A stretch of 35,223 bases of DNA from Paraburkholderia podalyriae (GCF_014397785.1 NZ_VZQQ01000060.1:1-35223); one strand, 5' to 3'. Counted from the first letter of the stretch, positions 8,877 through 17,798 are shown. Notes: generated by a model not told the origin, from the sequence alone. A program made the numbers and translations.

Positions 8877-9212
8877 ATGGCAAACTCTGACCCTACAAGC
8901 ACCTTCCGAGGGCTGCCGCTTACCGCGGAACAGGACGCGGAAGTAAGGCACTACATAAAGGTCCGAACGCAGCGTGGCCTGCCGTGGGATACAGCAGAAC
9001 TGAACGCGATGCTCAAAGACATGCTGCAGCCCCCAAACGACGGCAACGACGAATTCGATGCCCCGGCAGACGAAATGAAAGCTGCCGCCGAGCGCGCAAT
9101 GGCGTCGGTCGACGAAGCGATGGAACCCATCGAGGCGGGCGAGGAACGGAATGCGGCCATGGAGTCGGAAAGCATGAAAGGGCCCAGGCGATTAAACGGC
9201 AAGCAATGGTGA
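8877..9212 (+). CDS. Small acidic orphan protein (111 aa)
   Basis: The product starts MANSDPTSTFRGLPLTAEQD and is rich in Glu, Asp and Met, with a predicted helical segment around EVRHYIKVRTQRGLPWDTAE and an acidic tail. The ATG is preceded by gcaggag, a good ribosome binding site. No catalytic motif is seen. I recall comparable short proteins of unknown function in Burkholderia-type genomes, with HYI and DTAELNAML-like segments. It stands alone, 300 bases beyond the IS701 debris; the interval 8563-8876 shows no gene I can support. Confidence 0.65.
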   Translation: MANSDPTSTFRGLPLTAEQDAEVRHYIKVRTQRGLPWDTAELNAMLKDMLQPPNDGNDEFDAPADEMKAAAERAMASVDEAMEPIEAGEERNAAMESESMKGPRRLNGKQW

Positions 9213-9850
9213 CGCTCGCTTCCTGGCAGCACCGATACAGGGGCGATTACGACGCGTACCTCATGGGTGCGGTGCGCGGATCTTCACAGTCTGATCGCTT
9301 ACGGTTCGCAACTGCCCGGTGGTGGAATAATTTTTTACTGAGCGGCAATGGAAACACCCACTCAGATTCGGGATATCGCCGCTGATTTATTTTTCCGGTG
9401 CAATAGTCTTCGTTCTCATGTGACTGGCGCATATAGGTAAGGCACTATCGGGGGACATGAGGTCCTTGGCCGCTGCGCGCTTGGGGATCACCTACCATCT
9501 TTGAAGAGGGTTATGCCTGATTTCGCAATCTGTTCACGTTCGGTATTCCGCGGCCACGCTGCGCGTGTTAGCGGACCTGATTGCCTCACATGAATTCCTG
9601 GCGGCGTATAGCGACAGCCAGGTTGGGTGAAAGCGCCGCTAGCCCGCGTGGAGAGTCGATCGACGTCAATGACTCGAACCGTCTGGACGGTGATTCCCGA
9701 AGCTTTGCATGTCGCGCGCCGCGTTTCTCGGAATGTCGAACAGGAAGCAGACAACGGTAACGGCGTGCGCATTGCGCCGAGCAAAAATCTGCAGCATCTC
9801 AACAACCATCCGGCGCTCGGAACGTCAAATCCAGTATCCCGCTTGTATCC
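9213..9850. other. Long non-coding interval
   Basis: No credible gene in 638 bases. A locally AT-rich stretch at about 9328-9405 (attttttac, gatttatttttcc) could hold a promoter or the end of a transcript. Open frames here (for example 9627-9875 on the plus strand) have no recognisable motif or ribosome binding site. Confidence 0.5.
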
Positions 9851-10282
9851 TCAAGTCAGAATAAGTTTCGGGTAACGGCGCGGTTCACGGCCTTCGAGGA
9901 CATCACGCCCCCGCGCTGTATCTGCGTATATGCAGCCATAAGTTATTTTGCCGTCATCGCTCACTTTGAAGAGGAAAAGATGCTCGTTCTCCATTGAGAA
10001 CCCCGTCTTTGTTTTCGCGCGTGCAACCACAGGCACGAAGATGTAGCCGTCAGCCTCAACGACCGTCCTCAGGTCATAATTGAAGTACTCGTATTCTTTG
10101 TACACGTGCGCCCAGAATGCGAGAAATTCCTCCTTTCCCGTGTACTTTCCCCCATACGGCCGCGAATCTGAAAATTCGAACTCGACATCATCGGCTAACG
10201 CGGCAACCAGGTCAGTTCTGTCGTTACGCTCGAATCCGGTGAATGCCTTCCTGCATGCATCAACAAGGTGTTGCTCGCTCAT
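9851..10282 (-). CDS. NTF2/SnoaL-like protein
   Basis: A 143-residue cystatin-like alpha+beta cone protein. The N-terminal helix LVDACRKAFTGFERNDRTDL, the strand VEFEFSDSRPYGGKYTG and the helix KEEFLAFWAHVYKEYEYF are the typical SnoaL-like/ketosteroid-isomerase-like order, followed by four strands (YIFVPVVARAKTKTG, HLFLFKVSDDGKIT). Such proteins act as small isomerases, hydrolases or binding proteins; the substrate cannot be told. A ggagacgag ribosome binding site precedes the ATG. It lies 99 bases downstream of the marR-type gene on the same strand and is probably in one transcript with it or under its control. Confidence 0.85.
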   Translation of the reverse strand: MSEQHLVDACRKAFTGFERNDRTDLVAALADDVEFEFSDSRPYGGKYTGKEEFLAFWAHVYKEYEYFNYDLRTVVEADGYIFVPVVARAKTKTGFSMENEHLFLFKVSDDGKITYGCIYADTARGRDVLEGREPRRYPKLILT

Positions 10283-10381
10283 TCTCGTCTCCAGTAAATA
10301 TGTTGATACGCTTCTGTCAATCCAAAAGGTCCGACACGTCTACCGGCCGCAAGATTGTCCGCTTTCGTATCTCAGGCCGTA

Positions 10382-10867
10382 CTACGCTTGAGCGTCGACT
10401 GAACTGTCTGCCCAAGGGTCAAACCCACTGTCCAGCACCGCTCGCAAGGCATCTCGAAGACGTGCAGCAGGTGACGCGCCGTACGCACCCTCGAACTTCG
10501 ACTGAGCTTCGCTCCACAGCGGCAGGGCCATTTTGTATCTGGCGAGCCCCGCCTTCGTCACGACCGCCTGCTTCGAGCGCCGGTCCTCGCCCGGAACGAT
10601 ATCGATCAATCCGTCCCGCTCTAACGGTTTCAGGTTCGAGGTCAGTGTCGTCCGATCCATGGCCATTTTTCCGGCCAACTCGCCCATCGCGAGCGGGCCA
10701 CCTTTGACGAGCTTGTGAAGAATCGAAAATTGCGTGATCCGAAGCTCGACGGGACTCAACGCCCGGTCATACACCGCGGTCAGATAGCGCGAAGCTTGCC
10801 TCGCGGCGAGACAATTGCACCGGCCGTCTATGTTGGGAAGCTTGCCTTCTGTCCTTGTCATTTGCAT
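10382..10867 (-). CDS. MarR-family regulator
   Basis: A 161-residue winged-helix dimer repressor. Dimerisation helix RCNCLAARQASRYLTAVYD near the N-terminus, then LSPVELRITQFSILHKLV, the recognition region MGELAGKMAMDRTTLTSNLK and PLERDGLIDI, and the wing GEDRRSKQAVVTKAG with the invariant DRR. Two cysteines in Cys-Asn-Cys (residues 17 and 19) could sense oxidants or electrophiles, but this pair is common in the subfamily and its role is inference. The NTF2-like gene follows on the same strand. A run of 9-base tandem repeats lies 58 bases upstream of its start. The length is normal. Confidence 0.9.
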   Translation of the reverse strand: MQMTRTEGKLPNIDGRCNCLAARQASRYLTAVYDRALSPVELRITQFSILHKLVKGGPLAMGELAGKMAMDRTTLTSNLKPLERDGLIDIVPGEDRRSKQAVVTKAGLARYKMALPLWSEAQSKFEGAYGASPAARLRDALRAVLDSGFDPWADSSVDAQA

Positions 10868-10924
10868 ATTCTCGATAGTTCCTGATTGCGAAAATATACG
10901 CCCATATGCTCCTATTGCAACCGA

Positions 10925-10960
10925 ACGTGACCTACGTGACCTACGTGACCTACGCGACCT
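10925..10960. repeat. Four tandem 9-mers ACGTGACCT
   Basis: Three exact copies of ACGTGACCT and a fourth ACGCGACCT, head to tail, just upstream of the marR-type gene and outside any recognised gene. The 9-base period is close to one helical turn, so they could be an iterated binding site or simple slippage. Confidence 0.8.
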
Positions 10961-10975
10961 GCGGAAGCATCACCG

Positions 10976-11179
10976 CTACACTTCCAATAAAAAGTCACAT
11001 ATCGCAGCCGCGGTATCGCCCGGTTGTTCGAGATGCGGCCAATGCCCCGATTGCGCGATCCGCACTAGCCTTGCGGCGGGGAAACAGGCATGAGCCATCG
11101 CGTCAATCGCATCAATCGGCACTACCGGATCCTCTTGAGCGCCGAAGGAGTACAGGACCGGCGTAGCCGCACGGACCAT
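10976..11179 (-). pseudogene. C-terminal fragment of an alpha/beta hydrolase
   Basis: The frame reads TPVLYSFGAQEDPVVPIDAI, then LVRIAQSGHWPHLEQPGDTA and ends CDFLLEV. This is the last quarter of an alpha/beta hydrolase: the strand carrying the acid (GAQEDPVVP) and the catalytic His in SGHWPHLEQP. The nucleophile and the rest are missing; the open frame continues a short way upstream into the start of the plus-strand hydrolase gene at 11216, where homology ends. It is a remnant and unrelated in detail to that neighbouring hydrolase. Confidence 0.65.
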
Positions 11180-11215
11180 TGCCCAAGGGATCCCCGCCGC
11201 TGAACGAACACGAAG

Positions 11216-12115
11216 ATGAACAAGCGCAGAGACATCGAATTCAAAACCCGGGACGGTCTAACATTGCGAGGCTGGCTGTTTGTGCCTGAAGGAGACGGAA
11301 CACGCTTCCCTGCGATTTCAATGTCGCATGGATTTGCCGCAGTCAAGGAACACGGACTCGCGCCGTTCGCCGAGGCTTTCGCCGATGCCGGATTTGTTGT
11401 GCTGGTCCATGACCATCGCAACTTTGGGGCAAGCGATGGTCTCCCGCGTCAGGACATCGACCCGTGGGTACAGGTTAACGACTGGCGTTGCGCGATCTCC
11501 TGGCTGGAGACTCGCCCCGAAGTCGATGCCGATCGGATTGGCATTTGGGGAAGCAGTTACAGCGGGGGACACGCTCTCGTTCTGGGCGCCACTGATCGAC
11601 GGTTGAAGTGCGTCGTATCGCAGGTGCCGACAATCAGCGGATATGAACAGGGCCGGCGTCGGGTTTCGCCGGACGCTTTACCCGCATTTGAACAACTGCA
11701 GTTGGATGATCTGCGCGCACGGCATCGCGGCGAATCGCCCCGAATGCCAGCCGTCGTCAGCGGCAATCCAGCCGAACTCGCGGCCTACCGCGCGCCCGAC
11801 TCGGTCGCATTCTACACGCAAGCACTTCCAGAAGGCGCATGGAGCAACACCGTCACGCTGCGCTCGACATTTGCCGCGCGCATGTATGAGCCGGGTATAT
11901 GGGCCGAGCGTATTTCGCCGACGCCGCTACTCATGATTGTCGCGACGCACGATGGTGTAACGATGACGGATCTCGAGTTGCAAGCCTACGAGCGTGCGCT
12001 ACAACCTAAGCGCCTGAAACTGATTCCCGGCGGACACTTCGATCCTTACGGGGCGAGTTTGGACGAAGCCCGTCTAGCGGCGACGGCGTGTTTTCTTGAA
12101 CATCTTGTTCATTGA
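11216..12115 (+). CDS. Alpha/beta hydrolase (DUF1100/peptidase S15-like)
   Basis: A 299-residue single-domain hydrolase, probably cytoplasmic (no signal peptide). It starts FKTRDGLTLRGWLFVPEG, has an oxyanion region SHGF at 37-40, HDHRNFGASDG at 65-75, nucleophile Ser114 in the elbow GSSYSGG, the acid probably in VATHDGVTMTD and the catalytic His in PGGHFDPY near residue 273. These features fit small esterases or C-C hydrolases of the DUF1100 and dienelactone-hydrolase-like set; the substrate is unknown. The tautomerase gene follows on the same strand about 140 bases later, so they may act in one degradation route. The start is the first ATG, lying next to the end of the hydrolase remnant on the other strand. 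Confidence 0.85.
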   Translation: MNKRRDIEFKTRDGLTLRGWLFVPEGDGTRFPAISMSHGFAAVKEHGLAPFAEAFADAGFVVLVHDHRNFGASDGLPRQDIDPWVQVNDWRCAISWLETRPEVDADRIGIWGSSYSGGHALVLGATDRRLKCVVSQVPTISGYEQGRRRVSPDALPAFEQLQLDDLRARHRGESPRMPAVVSGNPAELAAYRAPDSVAFYTQALPEGAWSNTVTLRSTFAARMYEPGIWAERISPTPLLMIVATHDGVTMTDLELQAYERALQPKRLKLIPGGHFDPYGASLDEARLAATACFLEHLVH

Positions 12116-12176
12116 ATTCGCTCCAGACATTTTTCGACCCGGCTACAGCTACTCTGCCGGCATCTAAACGGCTATT

Positions 12177-12208
12177 AACGCTTCAATCAGTCAACGCTTC
12201 AATCAGCC
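12177..12208. repeat. Tandem duplication of a 16-mer
   Basis: AACGCTTCAATCAGTC is followed directly by AACGCTTCAATCAGCC. It lies in the leader between the hydrolase stop and the tautomerase start. Confidence 0.85.
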
Positions 12209-12255
12209 GTATTCCTGGCGGCGCCTGGATACGGCATCAACTCCACGGAGACATC

Positions 12256-12657
12256 ATGCCAGTTTTTCACGCCCACATTCCCACCGGTCGATTTTCGAAG
12301 GAACAGAAGAAAGCGATCGGCAACACGCTGAACCAGTCGCTCGTCGACGGACTCGGCATTCCGCCCGGCGACCGCTTCATCATGATTAGCGAGCACGACC
12401 AGGACGAACTGTTCATCGATCCGACCTTCATGGAGATGAATCGGACCGCTAATGCGATGATTATCACCGTCCTGGTCGGGGCACATCGTCCTCTTGAGGA
12501 CAAGCAGAAGCTGCTGGCGACCATCACCCGACTGCTTCACGATAACGTCGGAATTTCTCCCGACGATGTATTTATCGCACTGGTTCCGGTACCGAACGAG
12601 AATTTCTCTTTTGGTCGGGGCATATCACAACTGGCGGAAGGTGCGCCGCGCTGGTAA
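12256..12657 (+). CDS. Tautomerase-superfamily protein
   Basis: A 133-residue protein of the 4-oxalocrotonate tautomerase/MSAD superfamily in its longer (fused beta-alpha-beta) form. The ATG at 12256 is chosen because it places the catalytic Pro directly after Met (MPVFHAHIPTGRFS) and has an acggag ribosome binding site; the in-frame codons before it (to 12112) are not conserved in character. The second half, FIALVPVPNENFSFGRG, is a hallmark of cis-CaaD/MSAD-like family members. Likely substrates are enols or unsaturated acids from aromatic or haloacid breakdown, which fits the upstream hydrolase. Complete and apparently intact. Confidence 0.9.
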   Translation: MPVFHAHIPTGRFSKEQKKAIGNTLNQSLVDGLGIPPGDRFIMISEHDQDELFIDPTFMEMNRTANAMIITVLVGAHRPLEDKQKLLATITRLLHDNVGISPDDVFIALVPVPNENFSFGRGISQLAEGAPRW

Positions 12658-12939
12658 CCGCCCCGGCCAGCGAGACGCGACGACAGAGACCATACCGCAG
12701 TCGCAAGGAAGGGCGGTATGGCCAATACAAGGTCGACGCCAATTGTCAGAGAACTGGCGATGTCTATAGGCGACGGAACAACGTTCAACGGCTCTGTCAG
12801 GTTGAAGGATGTAGAACACCTGCGCATCGCCCGAGCGATACCTTCGAGTTTGTGGCTTCGTCCCTTGGATCCTTTGTATAGAGCTGGCCACGCTCCGCGC
12901 TGTACCAAAGCGGAAACGTTGTGCCTTTGACCGTTACGG
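12658..12939. other. Interval without recognised gene
   Basis: A minus-strand frame ending at 12797 reads VASDPANGPMEFAVTVKG and LWYSAERGQLYTKDPRDEAT, which looks protein-like after a hydrophobic LALAVAHALP stretch, but it has no clear start and overlaps the IS110 remnant. It may be the end of a secreted protein gene disrupted by the insertion. Nothing else is recognisable. Confidence 0.3.
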
Positions 12940-13255
12940 CAAACTCCATTGGCCCGTTCGCAGGATCGCTCGCCACTTGCGGGTCGACGCGCGGTGCGTG
13001 GACAGGCAGCGCATGAGCAACGGCAAGGGCGAGGGCAATACCAGAAACGGCACTCCATACCTGTGCTGGGCATTCATCGAGGCGGCCAACGTCGCGATGC
13101 AATTTAGCACCGAAGCCCGGCAATTCTACGAGCGCAAGAAAGCCAGGACAAATCCGGTGGTCGCGCGCAAGGCACTGGCACACAAGCTGGCGCGTGCGTG
13201 CTTCCACATGCTGAAGGAGCGAAAGCCATTTGATGTGAACTGCTGCTTCGCGTAA
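12940..13255 (+). pseudogene. C-terminal fragment of an IS110-family transposase
   Basis: The frame reads RCVDRQRMSNGKGEGNTRNG, then YLCWAFIEAANVAMQF, then ERKKARTNPVVARKALAHKL and ARACFHMLKERKPFD before the stop at 13255. This is the end of the Transposase_20 domain of IS110/IS1111 recombinases. The N-terminal RuvC-like DEDD domain and the middle part are absent, so it is inactive. The reading frame upstream of about 12940 loses all similarity. Confidence 0.8.
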
Positions 13256-14065
13256 AAGTTGCGACGGCGACCGGCAAGCCCTGATCGTTGACTGGCGAGC
13301 AGCCACCCAATTGAATGGGATACCGTGCCGCCGTCCCCCGAAGTGCAGCAAAGCGGATCGCCCGCAACCTGAGCCAGCCCTGGATTGGTGCCGGACGTTT
13401 GGCAACCACGAGTATTGTGCGAACCCAATGGACGCGTTGCGGCACCAACGTTCTTCTGGGGCGGCAGAGCCACCAGGGCGACAGGCAACCGATGTCTCTT
13501 CATGGCCATCCAACCTCGACAGCCAGCGATCGGCGGCACGCGACGGCTACATCGGTCATCCACATAAGCCGCCTATCCGGTCCAGATGCGCGGTGGCGCT
13601 CGCATACCCATTGCCCCCGAAATCCGTCATGTACTGGTTAGATGGCTTGGCCGAATCCAATCCGGGCCCCGTGAGGGCCGAAGGCGTTCCTTGACAGTGC
13701 GTCCATGCCCCACGATTGGGCGCCGCTGCCCCTGTATCGCCGGCTCGGACAGGCTTGCAACGACACGAGGTACGCCAGTCCGGCAACGAACGTCTGGCAT
13801 GGATATCGCTTAAAGCGTTGCAGAGTATAAGCAGCTAGCGTCGGCGTATCTGACCGGCGTGGGGCATTGCTCTTGGGGCGCATCGCGCGCCTACGTCGAC
13901 CAGCCTCGACGTTCGAACGGAATCGTCCGGATTCCGTCGACAGGAAGCGTTGCGTTAATCGCCCCGAATCTTCCTCGATCGTCATCCGGCACGCCGGGCG
14001 CATCGTGCCCGACACGTTCTTACGTCCGCATGGTCTTCCTACGTTCTAACAGGGGAGCCCTTTTC
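13256..14065. other. 810-base interval: IS110 right flank, then operon leader
   Basis: No gene can be supported. The first few hundred bases probably are the non-coding end of the IS110 element whose transposase tail ends at 13255. The last part must hold the promoter of the ABC transporter operon; the ribosome binding site is aggggag at 14051-14057. Several open frames exist on both strands because of the high GC content, but none has a recognisable motif. Confidence 0.5.
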
Positions 14066-15046
14066 ATGCGCGTATTGCATCGCATCCTGAGCAGCATCGT
14101 TCTGGCCGCGAGTATCGGTTCGACGACATCGGCGCATGCCGACGATCACATCATCATCCTGACGAGCTGGTATGCGCAGGCCGAGCACGGCGGCTTCTAT
14201 CAGGCGCAGGCCACGGGCCTCTACAAGAAAGCCGGGCTCGACGTCACGATCAAGATGGGCGGCCCGCAGGTCAACGGCATGCAGTTGCTCGTCGGCGGCC
14301 AGGCCGACTTCATTCTCGGCTACGACTTCCAGGTGCTGTCGAGCGTCGAGGCGGGAATTCCGGTGACGACGGTCGCCGCCTCGTTCCAGTTCGACCCGCA
14401 AGGCATGCTCACGCACGACGACGTGAAGAGCCTCGCGGACCTCAAAGGCAAGACGATCCTCGTCGCGGGCTCGGGCCGCGCGTCGTGGTGGCCCTGGCTC
14501 AAGGAGAAGTATGGCTATAGCGACGGTCAGACGCGTCCCTATACGTTCAACCTCCAGCCGTTCTTCGCTGATGCGAACGTCGCGATGCAGGCGTATCCGT
14601 CATCCGAGACGTTCCAGGCCGATCGCGCGAAGGTGAAGACGCACTTTTTCCTTTTTGCCGACGCCGGCTATCCGCCCTACAACACCACCATCGTCGGCAT
14701 GAAGAAGACTCTTGCCGAGAAGCCCGATGTCGTCGCGCGCTTCGTGAAGGCATCGATGGAAGGCTGGAAAAGCTATCTCGCCGATCCGGCGCCGGGCAAC
14801 GCGCTTATCAAGAAGGACAATCCCGAGATGACCGATGCGCAGCTCGCGTTCGGCGTGGCGCAACTGAAGAAACTGAAGCTCGTGACGGGCGGAGATGCAT
14901 CGACGCTCGGCATCGGCGCGATGACCGACACGCGCTGGAAGAAGACCTACGACTACATGGTCGGCGCGAAGCTGCTCAAGGCGAGCACCGACTACAAGAG
15001 CGCCTATACGCTGCAGTACATCCAGAACGCGAAGGTCATGCCCTGA
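14066..15046 (+). CDS. ABC transporter substrate-binding protein (NitT/TauT type)
   Basis: A 326-residue periplasmic binding protein for the importer encoded downstream. Signal peptide residues 1-25 (RILSSIVLAASIGSTTSAHA, cut before DDH). The NMT1/THI5-like fold is visible in ILTSWYAQAEHGGFYQAQAT, GLYKKAGLDVTIKMGG and the loop DFILGYDFQVL, then the second lobe from about residue 120 (LADLKGKTILVAGSGRASWW). Such proteins bind nitrate, taurine, thiamine precursors, aromatic acids or pyrimidine/purine-like rings. The ATG at 14066 follows aggggag and gives the signal peptide; the open frame reaching back to 13859 lacks support. First gene of a five-gene operon that also encodes an oxygenase and a deaminase, so the ligand is probably a nitrogen-rich ring compound. 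Confidence 0.9.
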   Translation: MRVLHRILSSIVLAASIGSTTSAHADDHIIILTSWYAQAEHGGFYQAQATGLYKKAGLDVTIKMGGPQVNGMQLLVGGQADFILGYDFQVLSSVEAGIPVTTVAASFQFDPQGMLTHDDVKSLADLKGKTILVAGSGRASWWPWLKEKYGYSDGQTRPYTFNLQPFFADANVAMQAYPSSETFQADRAKVKTHFFLFADAGYPPYNTTIVGMKKTLAEKPDVVARFVKASMEGWKSYLADPAPGNALIKKDNPEMTDAQLAFGVAQLKKLKLVTGGDASTLGIGAMTDTRWKKTYDYMVGAKLLKASTDYKSAYTLQYIQNAKVMP

Positions 15047-15076
15047 GCGGGCGTCACGGGATCAAGGAGTCCGATC

Positions 15077-16114
15077 ATGCTGGTCACACGTCAGAAAGTC
15101 CTGCGCCGCTTCTGGTACGCGGTCATGCCGATCTCGCAACTGGACGAAGGTCCGCAGCCGTTCACGCTGCTTAACGAACCGATCGTCCTGTGGAAAGGCG
15201 CGGGCGGCAAGCCGCATGCGCTGCGCGACCGCTGTTGCCATCGCACGGCGAAGCTGTCGAAGGGATTCGTCGATGCCGATGGCAACATCGCCTGCGGCTA
15301 TCACGGCTGGACCTACGACTTCAGCGGCAAGTGCGTGCGCATTCCGCAAAACGCAGGCGGCGAGATTCCCTCGCGCGCGATCGTGCAGTCGTATCGTTGC
15401 GAGGAGCGCTACGGTTACGCGTGGGTTGCGCTCGACGATCCGCTGCAGCCGATTCCCGAATTTGCCGAGGAAGCCGCACCGGGCTATCGGCGCATCCTGC
15501 AGTTCTACGAACAGTGGAACACGAGCGCGCTGCGCATGATGGAGAATTCGTTCGACAACTCGCACTTCAGCTTCGTGCACAAGTCGAACTTCGGTCTCTT
15601 CGACAATCCGAAGCCATCGAAGTACGAGTTCCGCCCGAACGAATGGGGCTTTGAGGCCGAGACGCGCGTGCCGATCCGCAATCCGCAAGCGAGCTTCCGC
15701 ATCACGGGCACCACCGACGGCATCACAGAGCGCCATCTGATGAACCGATGGTACATGCCGTTCGCGCGGCGCTTCGGCTGCATGTATCCGGCAAGCGGCA
15801 TGCATCACATCATCTACAACTGCGCGACGCCGATCGACGACAGGACGATGATGCTCGTGCAATGGCTCTATCGCAACGACACCGAAGCGCAATGTTCGAC
15901 CCAGGAGCTGATCGACTGGGACCGGCCGATCACCGATGAAGACCGCGAGATTCTCGAAGCTACCGACTACGACGCGTGCATCGACGTGCGCCGCCAGCAG
16001 GAATGCCACATGGCGTCCGATCAGCCGGGACTGCTGATGCGCCGCATGCTGCTCAAGCTACTCGAAGAGCATGGCGAGCGCGAAGTGTTCCGCATCGATA
16101 CAGAGGAGGCATGA
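15077..16114 (+). CDS. Rieske non-haem iron oxygenase, alpha subunit
   Basis: A 345-residue terminal oxygenase using O2 and electrons from a separate reductase. The Rieske [2Fe-2S] ligands are Cys53 and His55 in RCCHR and Cys73 and His76 in CGYHGW. The mononuclear iron site shows bridging Asp160 and ligands His163 and His168 in NSFDNSHFSFVH; the third ligand is probably an Asp near DYDACID. Length and the start (VLRRFWYAVMPISQL) resemble the one-component-type demethylases and hydroxylases such as VanA, dicamba O-demethylase and the N-demethylases NdmA/NdmB. A ribosome binding site caaggag precedes the ATG. No reductase or ferredoxin gene is in this operon, so electrons must come from elsewhere. 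Sitting among ABC genes and a purine-deaminase-like enzyme, it probably hydroxylates or demethylates an imported N-heterocycle. Confidence 0.92.
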   Translation: MLVTRQKVLRRFWYAVMPISQLDEGPQPFTLLNEPIVLWKGAGGKPHALRDRCCHRTAKLSKGFVDADGNIACGYHGWTYDFSGKCVRIPQNAGGEIPSRAIVQSYRCEERYGYAWVALDDPLQPIPEFAEEAAPGYRRILQFYEQWNTSALRMMENSFDNSHFSFVHKSNFGLFDNPKPSKYEFRPNEWGFEAETRVPIRNPQASFRITGTTDGITERHLMNRWYMPFARRFGCMYPASGMHHIIYNCATPIDDRTMMLVQWLYRNDTEAQCSTQELIDWDRPITDEDREILEATDYDACIDVRRQQECHMASDQPGLLMRRMLLKLLEEHGEREVFRIDTEEA

Positions 16115-16118
16115 AGCC

Positions 16119-16943
16119 ATGAGCGATGACAGCAAGGACACGGCGCTCGCCGTCCAGCGTGTCGACAAGGTCTATCCGAACGGCACGATCGCACTGGACG
16201 ATGTGCGCTTCACCATCGGCGCGGGAGAATTCGTCTCGCTGCTCGGACCGTCGGGTTGTGGCAAGAGCACGCTGCTCAAGATGTTCGCCGGCATCGAGAC
16301 ACCCACGCACGGTCACATGCGGTGGTGGGGCCAGCCGTTCAGTGTCGTCGGATCAGTCGGGCGGCGCATGTCGATGGTGTTCCAGGAAGCCACGCTGATG
16401 CCTTGGGCGTCGATTGCCGACAACGTGCGCCTGCCGCTCGACCTCGCGCACGTACCGCGACGCGAAGCCGATGCGCGGGTCGCCGTTGCGCTTGCGAACG
16501 TCGGTCTTGGCGGCTTCGGCAACGTGCGTCCGCGCGAGCTGTCGGGCGGGATGCAGATGCGCGCGTCGCTGGCACGGGCGCTCGTCACGGAACCCGACCT
16601 GCTGCTGCTCGACGAGCCATTCGGCGCGCTCGACGAATTCACGCGCAACAAGCTCGATGCCGATCTGCGCGCGCTCTGGAGAAAGCGCGGCATGACCGTG
16701 GTGTTCGTCACGCACAGCATCTATGAGGCGGTGTCTCTGTCGGGACGCGTGGTCGTGATGCAGGCGCGGCCCGGGCGTATCATCGCCGACGTGCCGATCG
16801 GCGGCCCGGCCGAACGCGACGAAGCGTATCGCGTGTCGGCGCCCTTCATGCAGCATTGCAAGACGCTGTCGGACCTGATCACCGACGCGCATCTGGCATC
16901 GAGTGAAGACAGGCAGGTCGATACACAAGGAGCGCAATCATGA
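16119..16943 (+). CDS. ABC transporter ATP-binding protein (NitT/TauT type)
   Basis: A 274-residue ATPase of the importer. Walker A GPSGCGKST, Q-loop in VFQEATLMPW, signature LSGGMQMRASLARAL, Walker B LLLLDEPFGALDEF and switch His in VFVTHSIYEAV are all intact. The ATG at 16119 is used because a gaggagg ribosome binding site stands before it and it lies only 4 bases after the oxygenase stop. Its stop overlaps the permease start (ATGA). The order oxygenase-ATPase means the oxygenase gene is embedded within the transport genes, supporting a shared substrate. Confidence 0.95.
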   Translation: MSDDSKDTALAVQRVDKVYPNGTIALDDVRFTIGAGEFVSLLGPSGCGKSTLLKMFAGIETPTHGHMRWWGQPFSVVGSVGRRMSMVFQEATLMPWASIADNVRLPLDLAHVPRREADARVAVALANVGLGGFGNVRPRELSGGMQMRASLARALVTEPDLLLLDEPFGALDEFTRNKLDADLRALWRKRGMTVVFVTHSIYEAVSLSGRVVVMQARPGRIIADVPIGGPAERDEAYRVSAPFMQHCKTLSDLITDAHLASSEDRQVDTQGAQS

Positions 16944-17788
16944 CCAGTCAGACGCTTGCAACGAAGCCTGCGATGCATCCGAAAGCCGAGCGCCGGCGCA
17001 GCCCGCCGCTGTTACAGCGGCCCGGCGTGGCGAAGGCGCTGGCCCCCTGCGTCGTCGGCATATTGATGCTGCTGGTCTGGGAAGGCTGGTGCGCACTCTT
17101 CAAGGTGCCGGTGTATCTCGTGCCCGCGCCGCATGACATCGCGCTGCAATTGGTCGCCGATGGTCCGATGCTCGTCATGAGTCTTCTCGCGACGCTCAAG
17201 ATCACGCTGCTCGCCTTCGCACTCGCGACAGTCCTGGGCGTGGCGGTCGCACTGCTGTTCGCGCAGAGTCCGCTGATCGAGGCGAGCTTTTTTCCTTACG
17301 CGATCTTGCTGCAGGTCACGCCGGTTGTCGCGATTGCGCCGCTCATCATCATCTGGGTGAAGGACACGACGTTCGCGCTCGTGATCTGCGCGACGCTCGT
17401 CGCGTTGTTCCCTATCATCTCGAACACCGCACTCGGCTTGCGCAGCGTTAATCCGGGCCTTGTCAGCCTGTTTCGCATCAATCGCGCGACACGCTGGCAG
17501 ACGCTTGTGCGTCTGCGCATCCCGAGCGCGCTGCCGTATTTCTTCGGCGGCTTGCGGATTTCGAGCGGACTTTCGTTGATCGGTGCGGTCGTTGCGGAGT
17601 TCGTCGCGGGAACCGGCGGCAGCGGTTCGGGTCTGGCTTATCAGATTCTGCAGGCGGGATTCCAGTTGAACATTCCGCGCCTTTTTGCGGCGCTTTTTCT
17701 GATCACGCTGACGGGCGTGGTGCTGTTCGGCATCACCGTGTGGGTCGCGCGCATCGGCTTGCGCGGCTGGCACGAGAGCGAACTCTGA
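16940..17788 (+). CDS. ABC transporter permease (NitT/TauT type)
   Basis: A 282-residue inner-membrane protein with about six membrane segments, from LAPCVVGILMLLVWEGW near residue 35 to LFLITLTGVVLFGITVWVA near the end. The EAA-loop region is seen around RINRATRWQTLVRLRIPSAL followed by PYFFGGLRISSGLSLIGAVV, as in SsuC/TauC-like BPD permeases. The ATG overlaps the ATPase TGA by four bases. A single permease gene suggests a homodimer with two copies of the preceding ATPase. Confidence 0.95.
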   Translation: MTSQTLATKPAMHPKAERRRSPPLLQRPGVAKALAPCVVGILMLLVWEGWCALFKVPVYLVPAPHDIALQLVADGPMLVMSLLATLKITLLAFALATVLGVAVALLFAQSPLIEASFFPYAILLQVTPVVAIAPLIIIWVKDTTFALVICATLVALFPIISNTALGLRSVNPGLVSLFRINRATRWQTLVRLRIPSALPYFFGGLRISSGLSLIGAVVAEFVAGTGGSGSGLAYQILQAGFQLNIPRLFAALFLITLTGVVLFGITVWVARIGLRGWHESEL

Positions 17789-17798
17789 GACCATCGAT

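Noticed and set aside
12797..13513. Minus-strand 238-codon frame across the IS110 remnant
   Set aside because: Most of it is antisense to the IS110 fragment; only the last part looks protein-like and it lacks a start. Mentioned in the interval entry instead.
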